A stretch of 64,000 nucleotides of DNA, from NCBI GenBank assembly GCA_902825945.1, contig CADECY010000018.1:33654-97653 (forward strand), read 5' to 3'. This document shows, piece by piece, positions 1-6,511 of this stretch (its first letter is position 1; each line of letters starts with the position of its first letter). Position numbers and translations under genes: made by a program. The DNA is from an uncultured Acidobacteriota bacterium (GTDB lineage Bacteria; Acidobacteriota; Terriglobia; Bryobacterales; Bryobacteraceae). Under the pieces are notes generated by a model. That model had not been told where the DNA came from, ran no database searches, and saw only the letters and a list, made by a program, of their open reading frames with translations.

Positions 1-2274
1 GATGATCAGCGCAGTCCCATCCGGGCGCGGGTCCACTACCGCAAGGATGCCGCGGAGCCCTACGGCGACGCGCGCTGGTCTGGTGGCGTGGCGCACTTCG
101 GCGATGGCGCGACGGACGACAGCGCCAGCCGGACCGCTCTCATCACCGTTGCGCACGAACTAGGCCACGGCTTCTTCGGCTCCGCGATGGACTATGAAGT
201 GGGAAACGGGGAATCCAGCGGCCTGAACGAAGGCACCGGGGACATCGTCGGCTCGCTCGCCAACTTCTATCTCCGGGATATGGAAGCGAAAGGATCGTTC
301 CTGCCCATCGGCCGCGCGGTGGATGAGTTCGCCGCTTGCGAAAAGGACACCTGGTGGCGCTGCCGGATCTTCGATCCCGAGTCGTATGACATCACCCATG
401 AGGGCGAACTCGTCAAGGGTCTCCGCTACTACGTGGAGAACATGGGGGATCGCGAAGTCCACACGCAAGGCGCCTGCTACGGACACATGTTCGTGATGCT
501 GGCGCACGGCGGCTCCGCGAATCCAGCCTCGAAGCTGTACAGCCAGTTCCTTCCCAATGGCATGGCGGGAATCGGTGTGCACAAGGCCGCGCGGATCTTC
601 TACCACGCCACCACGGGATACTTCGTCGGCGGCATCACTCCTTCGTTCGCGCTGATGCGGACCGCCTACTTGTTCGCCGCCGCTGATCTGTACGGGCCCA
701 ACTCGCTCGAATACAAGGCCGTGCGGAACGCCTTCGCGGCGATCAACGTGGGCACGCCCGCCACCGACACCGCGAATCCCGAGGTCAGCATCGCACCGTT
801 CCATCTCCACGCCGATGAGATGGCCGCGCGCGTGATCGTCACCAGCGAGGACGACACCGGCGGAGTCTCGACTTCGCTGAACCTCAACGGCTCCCCACAG
901 TTGAAGGTTCCGGGCGGATTCTTCAGCGGCTGGGTGGACCTGTGGGGCAAGCCTGCGGGCGCGTATACACTCGGGGCCACCGTCACCGACATGGCGGGCA
1001 AGACGGGGCACGCATCCAAGGCGTTCGATTTCCCGGGAGCGCTTCAACTCGCCAAGAATGGCGGATTCGAGAGCGGAGACGCGAACTGGACCGTGACCGG
1101 CGGAGCCGCGATCGAGGAAGGCCGCCAACGATCGTTCGCTGGCGAGGGGTACGCGAACATCTACGATGGAACACTGCGCCAGACCGTCTCGATTCCGGCC
1201 GCGGCCACCCGCGCCACGCTGAACTTCCGGTTGCGCGTCGAGCCGGCGGTGGGACTCACGCAGTCGATGTCGGTGCAGGTGCTGTCCGAAGGAGGGCAGG
1301 TGCTGCGCAACCTCAGGCTATATCCGAGCGCCTACGATACCTCCAGCGGTTTCGACAACGATTACGAGAAGGAAGTGTTCGATCTCATGGATTGGCGCGG
1401 GCAGACCATCCAGATCCGGTTCGTTTCGGGGGATCCCGGTCCCGCCCGGTTTCTCGTCGATCAGGTCAACGTGACCTATTCGGCACGCATCAGCGCGGAC
1501 TTGTCGATAGAGGCCGACGCCGGTGAAGGAGCCGTCGTGGCCCGGCTGCGTGATATCCGCCACGTCGCGCCGAACGCACTGGACAAGGTGTACTTCGACT
1601 TCGGTCCTGGTAATCCGGTGAAGGACGAGAACGGCCCTTGGGAGGTGGTCCGGTCTACCGATGGGCTCGCCCGGAACACGGAAATAACGGGCGGCGCCGA
1701 GCTCTACGATCCGTTCAACAACAGGCTAGCGCGGCTGACGGAAAACTACACGGTCCGCGACGTGAACCAACTGATCCAAAACGGCGGATTCGAAAGCGGC
1801 TCTTTTGGGTGGACGGTTGCCGGTGGTCCGGGGTTCGCTTTCGATCAGGACCTAAGCTTTGTGGGCTCGCGGGCGCTGATCCTGGGTGGACGCGGAGTCG
1901 CGAACCAGCAGGTTGTGTCCCAGCGGATCACGATTCCGGCGGGCGCGCAGACCTCGAGCCTTTCGTTTCGCATGAGGTCCGTCCGGCCTGGCAGCCTGAT
2001 CGGGGGCCGGGATCCGGGCGACCATCTTCGGGTCAGAATCCGCGACGCCAACGGAGTGCTGTTGCAAGAGCTGCTCGACACCGACGGAGTGATCGTACCA
2101 GCGACGCCGCAGCGCGCGTTGGGTTGGGACAAGTTCGTGTTTTCGATCAATGCCTATCGAGGCAGGACCATCATGGTCGTGTTCGACGCGCAGGAAAACA
2201 ACGGCAACGCCACTACGTTCTACGTTGATGGAGTGAGCCTGACCTATACGCAGTTGGGAGTGGCTGGACAGTAG
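1..2274 (+). CDS. M4 (thermolysin-like) metallopeptidase, 5' end outside window
   Basis: Zinc-dependent, probably secreted endopeptidase. The frame is open from base 1 (upstream codons read DDQRSPIRARVHYRKD), so the GTG at 88 is not the true start and the propeptide is missing. The catalytic core is visible: FGDG precedes HELGH about 50 residues into the visible part, and the third zinc ligand lies about 21 residues further in GLNEGTGDI, matching thermolysin HExxH...NE..SD. The C-terminal half carries two related beta-sandwich-like modules, each opening NGGFESG-x-W (near 1060 and 1780), resembling carbohydrate- or galactose-binding folds that tether secreted enzymes. It stops at 2274, directly beside a transposase relic. 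The M4 assignment is firm; substrate is unknown. Confidence 0.85.
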   Translation, partial: DDQRSPIRARVHYRKDAAEPYGDARWSGGVAHFGDGATDDSASRTALITVAHELGHGFFGSAMDYEVGNGESSGLNEGTGDIVGSLANFYLRDMEAKGSFLPIGRAVDEFAACEKDTWWRCRIFDPESYDITHEGELVKGLRYYVENMGDREVHTQGACYGHMFVMLAHGGSANPASKLYSQFLPNGMAGIGVHKAARIFYHATTGYFVGGITPSFALMRTAYLFAAADLYGPNSLEYKAVRNAFAAINVGTPATDTANPEVSIAPFHLHADEMAARVIVTSEDDTGGVSTSLNLNGSPQLKVPGGFFSGWVDLWGKPAGAYTLGATVTDMAGKTGHASKAFDFPGALQLAKNGGFESGDANWTVTGGAAIEEGRQRSFAGEGYANIYDGTLRQTVSIPAAATRATLNFRLRVEPAVGLTQSMSVQVLSEGGQVLRNLRLYPSAYDTSSGFDNDYEKEVFDLMDWRGQTIQIRFVSGDPGPARFLVDQVNVTYSARISADLSIEADAGEGAVVARLRDIRHVAPNALDKVYFDFGPGNPVKDENGPWEVVRSTDGLARNTEITGGAELYDPFNNRLARLTENYTVRDVNQLIQNGGFESGSFGWTVAGGPGFAFDQDLSFVGSRALILGGRGVANQQVVSQRITIPAGAQTSSLSFRMRSVRPGSLIGGRDPGDHLRVRIRDANGVLLQELLDTDGVIVPATPQRALGWDKFVFSINAYRGRTIMVVFDAQENNGNATTFYVDGVSLTYTQLGVAGQ

Positions 2275-2282
2275 GGCAGGCC

Positions 2283-2675
2283 CACCGGATCCTCACCCAG
2301 CTCAACCGCGGGGAAGGCCGCCCCAGCCTGGCGAAGAAGTGCCTTTTCGGGCAACGTGGCACTCCGGTGACGATACCGCGAGGGTCAAGGGCAACTCGGA
2401 GCTCTCGGGCTGGTCGTGAACGCGCTGATCCTATGGAATACGCGCTACATGGACGCCGCTCTCGATCACCTGGGAGCCACGGGTTTGAGCCCAAGCCGGA
2501 GGACTTGGCACGGCTTTCGCCACTGCGTAGCCGCCACTTCAATGTGCTCGGCCGGTACCATTTCACCGGAACCGTTTCGCTCCTCAAAGGCGAGAGCAGC
2601 CATTGCGCGAACCGGACGGGTACGAGGCGGCTGCGGCGTTGCTTGACGATGGCCGCTGACGACGTGGTGGCTTAG
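2283..2675 (+). pseudogene. Tn3-family transposase C-terminus, frameshifted relic
   Basis: Three reading-frame pieces join into the C-terminal region of a Tn3-family DDE transposase. Bases 2283-2366 read HRILTQLNRGEGRPSLAKK followed by FGQRG. A +1 shift with an in-frame TGA at 2368 then gives RYREGQGQLGALGLVVNALI and LWNTRYMDAALDHL. A further shift gives GFEPKPEDLARLSPL and HFNVLGRYHF. These blocks (NRGE, FGQRGELR, LGLVxNAxxLWNTRYMDAAL, RLSPLxxxHxNxLGRY) are characteristic of Tn3 transposases. The upstream catalytic domain is absent: the relic begins within about 10 bases of the stop of the peptidase gene. Two frameshifts plus a stop make it non-functional. Confidence 0.85.
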
Positions 2676-2709
2676 AGCGTACGTTTTCGTTTCAATACTT
2701 GTCGAACCC
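2671..2709. repeat. Probable Tn3-type terminal inverted repeat (one end only)
   Basis: Immediately after the transposase relic the sequence starts CTTAGAGCGTACGTTTTCGT and ends TGTCGAACCC. Tn3-family elements have about 38-bp ends that begin (read outward) with CTTA, contain a GTTTTCGTT-like core and finish in an ACCCC-like terminus just downstream of the transposase stop. Position, length and internal pattern all fit. I did not find the partner end in the window, so the element cannot be delimited on its other side. Confidence 0.6.
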
Positions 2710-2737
2710 TACTAGAGCCGTCCGGCGGAACTTCCGC

Positions 2738-3952
2738 TCAACCCCAGAACCGGACCACCGCCAGCCGGCTCAATTCCGGCAGAAACACCTCGGTCAGCGC
2801 TCCCCGCTTCGCTGTCGTGAGCTTGCGGGGCGGATGTCCCGGCTCGATCGACTCCGCGTTGCGATACTGGCCGTAGACGCGCACCTGGATCTCATCACGC
2901 GCGGGCGAGCCGTAGTTCACCACGTGCAGCAGAGCCTCGCCGGCCTGCCGTCCGTGCGTGGCCAGCGAAATCACGGCGGGTGCGTTCCACAGGCGGGCGG
3001 CGCGATTGCGATGGCTGACGAGATCGATACAATCGAGCGCGAACTCGCTCGGGTCGGCGATGCGCTCCTTGTAGGCGGCGATCTGGCCCTTCCCGAATCC
3101 GTAGAACGCGCGATCCTTCTCTTCGCGCTCGAGCTTCCAGGAGGGATCGGGTTTGGAATCGATCACCACCGTCGCGCCGCCGGCCGCGTGGGCGAAGATT
3201 CGTTTCCAGGTCTCCGGAGGCAGCGCGCCAAGGCTGCACGCCACCACGCACCGGATGGACGGCGAGGGCGCGGGCGGATTGCTGGCAAGCGCGAGCGCCG
3301 GACTCGCGTTCCGGCGATAGAGCAGGTTCGCCAACTCTTCGGTCGCGGCGCCCTTGTCGATCAACGCGGTGATGGCGGGAAGAGCCGGGCGTCCGAACAA
3401 CGCAGCGTTTTGCTGGAGCCACGCGGCGGTGCGCCCGAGACTCGCCCACGCATCGATTGCGCGGCGATCGTTGCGGAGCAACGCCTCGCGATAACGCGGA
3501 TCGACGCTCAGCACGTAGTTGCCTCCGTTCACGCGCGCCTCGGCTAACGCTAGTTCGAGCGTCTCGAAGGGCACCATTCGATCCTTCGTGAGGCCCGATT
3601 TCGGACCCGCTTCGTAGGCGAGCACCGCAGGCTTGGCGGGCTCGAGCACACGCGCGCATCCCGATCGATAGCCGTTCGAATCGACCCACGGCTCCGAACT
3701 CGCGCTCGCGGTCTCGTCGCCATCGCGGCGGCCCTGGCTGCGGATTCCGGGCCAGAGTCCGGCGGTGGAGAGACCCGCGAGCGCGTCCGTGGGGCCTACT
3801 TCGATTCCGGCGGTCCGGCACGCTTGCTCGAACTCCGGATTGGCCGAATCCGGAATCACCGCTTGGATACCGGCTTGTTTCAAGAGCGCGACATGGGCTG
3901 CGGCGGGCGCGGTCCAGCGGGCAATGATCTGCTTTCCGAGGTCGATGGGCAT
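2738..3952 (-). CDS. Unknown 404-aa protein with possible glycosidase-like C-terminal fold
   Basis: Intact gene whose best start is the ATG at 3952 (MPIDLGKQIIARWTAP...); the longer open frame upstream runs through the decayed antiporter and is not believable. There is no signal peptide. The first third (LLKQAGIQAVIPDSANPEFE) resembles the start of a TIM-barrel, where a residue position along a path is interpreted. The middle has a tract rich in Ala/Leu, and the end (VRVYGQYRNAESIEPG... LPELSRLAVVRFWG) looks like the beta-sandwich tail of glycoside-hydrolase-type proteins. No catalytic motif is recognised, so no function is assigned. It sits between two pseudogenes, yet shows no frameshift, which argues that it is still under selection. 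Confidence 0.6.
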   Translation of the reverse strand: MPIDLGKQIIARWTAPAAAHVALLKQAGIQAVIPDSANPEFEQACRTAGIEVGPTDALAGLSTAGLWPGIRSQGRRDGDETASASSEPWVDSNGYRSGCARVLEPAKPAVLAYEAGPKSGLTKDRMVPFETLELALAEARVNGGNYVLSVDPRYREALLRNDRRAIDAWASLGRTAAWLQQNAALFGRPALPAITALIDKGAATEELANLLYRRNASPALALASNPPAPSPSIRCVVACSLGALPPETWKRIFAHAAGGATVVIDSKPDPSWKLEREEKDRAFYGFGKGQIAAYKERIADPSEFALDCIDLVSHRNRAARLWNAPAVISLATHGRQAGEALLHVVNYGSPARDEIQVRVYGQYRNAESIEPGHPPRKLTTAKRGALTEVFLPELSRLAVVRFWG

Positions 3953-4011
3953 CGGTACTGTCGAGTATAAGCGACCCGGAGCACCGTGGGGTGGGTAGCT
4001 TCCGGCCGCAC

Positions 4012-4870
4012 TCAACCGGCCGCGGGTGCGTCGAGCATTTCCGGGCCGCCGGCGCGCTGCTTGACCGGTATGCCGATCTGATCGTGCATGAGCAGCCGCA
4101 CCAGCGGCGTCGTAATGAAGGTCGAGGTGATCGCCATGATGACGAGCATCGTGAACATCGGTCTCGGCACCACGCCCAAGTCGTACCCGGCGTTCAGCGC
4201 CACCAATTCCATCGGGGCGCGGGTGTTCATCCAGGTCCCGATCGTCAGCGCGTCGCGATGCGATTCGCCGGTTACCCGGGCGGCGAAGTAGGCTCCTCCG
4301 AACTTGCCCGCGAAGGCGATCAGGATCACCATGCCGCACATCATCCACATGAAGGGTCCGTCGAGGGTGCCGATATCGGTGCGAAGGCCGGTATGGGTAA
4401 AGAACACCGGCAGCAGCACGGCGCGGACCATCGACGTGATGCCACGCGCTCGACTCATCGACGAAATGGCGGTTGTCTTGCAGCGCGACGCCCAGGCAGA
4501 ACCCGCCGATGTTCGCGAACACACCGGTCGCTCGTGACCGCGGCTGAGGCGACGAGCGTTCCCGAAGATTAGCGGATGGACGTGCCCGTCAAAGCCGCCG
4601 TGCTCTTCTCGCGAACTCGCGCCCACCGCTTCAGCAAGGGACGAATGACGAAGAACAACAACAGCCGATATCCGGCCAGAACCACCATGCGAGCCAACAG
4701 GGCCTCGCTGGAGAATTTCGACTGTACCACCGCGGTTCCGGCATCTGCTGCCGGAACCAAGGGGACGAGCAGAAGCCGAGTGTGAAGGGCATCAGGATTC
4801 CCATGGACGACATCGACACCAAGCTCCTCTTGCTCGAATCGAAGGCCGCGCTGAGCTCGAGATGTTCCAT
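4012..4870 (-). pseudogene. Cation:proton antiporter (CPA2/KefB-NapA type), decayed
   Basis: Read leftward, pieces of a Na+/H+ antiporter appear in order but in different frames. LEHLEL and MGILMPFTLGF come from about 4870-4780, followed by LLARMVVLAGYRLLLFFVIR with PLLKRWAR (4690-4610). Next comes NIGGFCLGVALQDNRHFVDE (4520-4460), and then an open stretch to 4012 that contains AVLLPVFFTHTGLRTDIG, AGKFGGAYFAARVTG and TIGTWMNTRAPMELVALN. The last blocks are the conserved C-terminal half of CPA2 antiporters. At least two frameshifts and missing internal helices (the usual TAFPVLARIL region is absent) make this a pseudogene. The downstream fragment of roughly 140 residues is open but lacks the first half of the transporter. 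Confidence 0.75.
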
Positions 4871-5178
4871 CTCGGAGACGCGGGCCTAAGCCCGGGCTCT
4901 CATGGGCAGGCCGCGCCCCCGGAATATGCGTAGGGATGATCCGCGAGGGAGCGCAGACTTGGGCGCGATGTTTCGGAAATATTTTTGCGGCGGCCTGTAA
5001 GATTCGCGCTCTTGCGGCGTTTCTCCTTGATCGGGGCTAATACGGCTGGCTAAGTTTCGAAGAAAGGCAAATAAATCGTTGCCGTGGAGTAAGAAGAGGC
5101 AACCTCCAACGTTACATGGGTGAAGGCGGCCGGGAAAGCAGTTCTCGAATCCCCGGCCGAGTAACGAAGGAGACGCAG
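4871..5178. other. 308-bp intergenic stretch, mostly featureless
   Basis: No believable coding sequence was seen between the antiporter relic and the 18-codon gene at 5179. The only structure noted is an 8-bp GC stem near its right end (listed separately), just before the ribosome binding site of the small gene. A weak promoter-like pair (TTGATC near 5028 and TAAGTT near 5052) is present but not strong enough to call. Confidence 0.4.
5127..5159 (+). promoter_or_regulatory. GC hairpin in the leader of the 18-aa gene
   Basis: CGGCCGGG at 5127-5134 is perfectly complementary to CCCGGCCG at 5152-5159, with a 17-base loop. It ends about 7 bases before the AAGGAG ribosome binding site of the small gene. 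It is not followed by a T-run, so an intrinsic terminator is unlikely; a leader or protein-binding structure is possible. Confidence 0.4.
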
Positions 5179-5235
5179 ATGGACATCATCCTTTACTGGA
5201 TTGGCATCCTGACCGGCGAAGACGGCCAGGGCTAA
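5179..5235 (+). CDS. 18-residue peptide MDIILYWIGILTGEDGQG, strong RBS
   Basis: ATG at 5179 is preceded by GAAGGAGACGCAG, a near-ideal Shine-Dalgarno (AAGGAG) at good spacing, and the frame ends at TAA 5233-5235. The peptide has a hydrophobic first half (IILYWIGIL) and a short acidic, glycine-rich tail (TGEDGQG), so it could insert in or lie on a membrane. It converges on the anti-sigma-like gene at 5254 with an 18-base gap. No homologue is recognised. The placement next to a sigma/anti-sigma/CHAT locus suggests a signal or regulatory peptide, but this is inference; it could also be a chance SD-ATG pair. Confidence 0.45.
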   Translation: MDIILYWIGILTGEDGQG

Positions 5236-5253
5236 GAGGCGGGCGAGCTACCG

Positions 5254-5946
5254 CTACCTTACCCGGAATTGGTAGCTCGCCACCACACCCTGACCATCCC
5301 GCAGTTCCAGGATGTACTCTCCGCGCACCAGTCCCGAGGCGGGTATCTCCAACGGTGTCCGTACCGTGGGAGCCCCCGTCTCCACCACGCCCTTCCACAA
5401 TCCGGGCGTCTCCGGAGTTCCGAGTACAGCCTCGTACCGGCCTCCGGCGGCGCCTGCTGGAATTTTCAATTCGAACCTGACCGTCTTGGCCCCCCTGGCC
5501 TTGAGAGCCGTATCCCCGCCCTCACCCCGCATGACTTCGGGATCGAGCTGGAATACCACCTGGCGGGGTGCCCGAGCGGACCGGTAAATGCCGACGCCGA
5601 CCGCCGACGCGGCAATGAGGCCCGCGATGGCCGCCTTGGCCGCCCGCCGCGAAGGCAGCGGCGCCGCCATCACCTGCCGCGACGCACTCACGAGCGCTCG
5701 GGCCTGTTCCACGCGGGACCGGCGGATGTCGTTGACAAAATACGCCTTTTCGAACCAGGAGACCCAAGGTTCCTTCAGTTCCGCCCTGACGTACCGGAGA
5801 ATCAGTTCTTCCTCCGTGGCTTCCACAACCTCGAAGAACTCCGGCTGCTCAAAAAGCCGCAACTCGAACGATTCGCGCTCTTTGCCCGTGAGCTGGCCGA
5901 GGAGGAAACGGTAGATCACCTGATCCGCCTGGGTGAGTTCCGTCAT
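5254..5946 (-). CDS. Anti-sigma-factor-like single-pass membrane protein
   Basis: Start is the ATG at 5946 because AAAGGAG lies 6 bases before it; an upstream in-frame start adds eight residues without a better site. Residues 1-60 (DQVIYRFLLGQLTGKERESF ... EVVEATEEELILRYVRAEL) match the zinc-less N-terminal helical module common in acidobacterial anti-sigma-like proteins paired with ECF factors. A hydrophobic segment (AAIAGLIAASAVGVGIY, about residues 108-125) should cross the membrane, leaving a C-terminal beta-rich domain of about 100 residues outside. It lies 64 bases downstream of the sigma gene, so it is the natural candidate to hold that sigma factor. No HxxxCxxC zinc motif is present. 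Confidence 0.6.
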   Translation of the reverse strand: MTELTQADQVIYRFLLGQLTGKERESFELRLFEQPEFFEVVEATEEELILRYVRAELKEPWVSWFEKAYFVNDIRRSRVEQARALVSASRQVMAAPLPSRRAAKAAIAGLIAASAVGVGIYRSARAPRQVVFQLDPEVMRGEGGDTALKARGAKTVRFELKIPAGAAGGRYEAVLGTPETPGLWKGVVETGAPTVRTPLEIPASGLVRGEYILELRDGQGVVASYQFRVR

Positions 5947-6010
5947 GCCCACTCCTTTCTGGCTACACATATTAATGTCGGACGGGCCATGGTCCGTTTC
6001 GCGCGATTTG

Positions 6011-6511
6011 TCATTTCTTTCTGAGTCTCAACAATTTCTTTCGAATGCGGTGTACTCGGAGCCGGACCGCTTGTTGAGAGATACCGCGGGGCGGATCGGC
6101 CCCGACCGCGTAGGCCGCGAGTAGCTCACGTTCGTCTTTGTCGAGCCGGGAGAGGCACTCGTCCAGATAAATTCTTGTTTCCAAAGGATTTAGTGCCGGG
6201 CCAGGACGGTAGGCGGGAGGCTCGGGCGGGTCGACGGGAGGCTGATCGCGAGCATCATTGCGGGTCGCCTCCCGCAGTACCATTCTCGCGATTCCATACA
6301 AGAAACCACCTAGCTCCTTGGCGTAGACGGGTGTACCCCCCTTGATCTTCTCCATTCCGCGGAGAAAGACAACGTGGACACAATCCTCAGGGTCGCGCAC
6401 ACCCCGCCATTCGAAGAAGCGACAAAGTACGTCACGGAGTTGGAGTAGCCGCACCTCGGCGCTCTTCCGGTCGTTGGGGTCGAAGTAGTCGAGAAGGTCG
6501 AGGGGGGTCAC
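6011..6511 (-). CDS. ECF-type RNA polymerase sigma factor (166 aa)
   Basis: Region 2 is recognisable in DPEDCVHVVFLRGMEKI (about residues 41-57). Region 4 ends the protein: LSRLDKDERELLAAYAVG then ISQQAVRLRVHRIRKKLLRL, a helix-turn-helix for the -35 element. Start is a GTG that overlaps the stop of the CHAT gene (GTGA), so translation is probably coupled. At 166 residues it is at the short end for ECF factors, and the linker between regions 2 and 4 is proline-rich. It is likely controlled by the anti-sigma-like membrane protein immediately downstream. Target promoters cannot be read from the window. Confidence 0.8.
   Translation of the reverse strand: MTPLDLLDYFDPNDRKSAEVRLLQLRDVLCRFFEWRGVRDPEDCVHVVFLRGMEKIKGGTPVYAKELGGFLYGIARMVLREATRNDARDQPPVDPPEPPAYRPGPALNPLETRIYLDECLSRLDKDERELLAAYAVGADPPRGISQQAVRLRVHRIRKKLLRLRKK

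Noticed and set aside
3953..4522. N-terminal extension of the 404-aa unknown protein
   Set aside because: The extension is one of the shifted frames of the antiporter relic (NIGGFCLGVALQD) and is unrelated to the downstream protein.
5020..5060. Sigma-70-like promoter before the 18-aa gene
   Set aside because: TTGATC and TAAGTT with loose spacing; too weak in GC-rich DNA to call.
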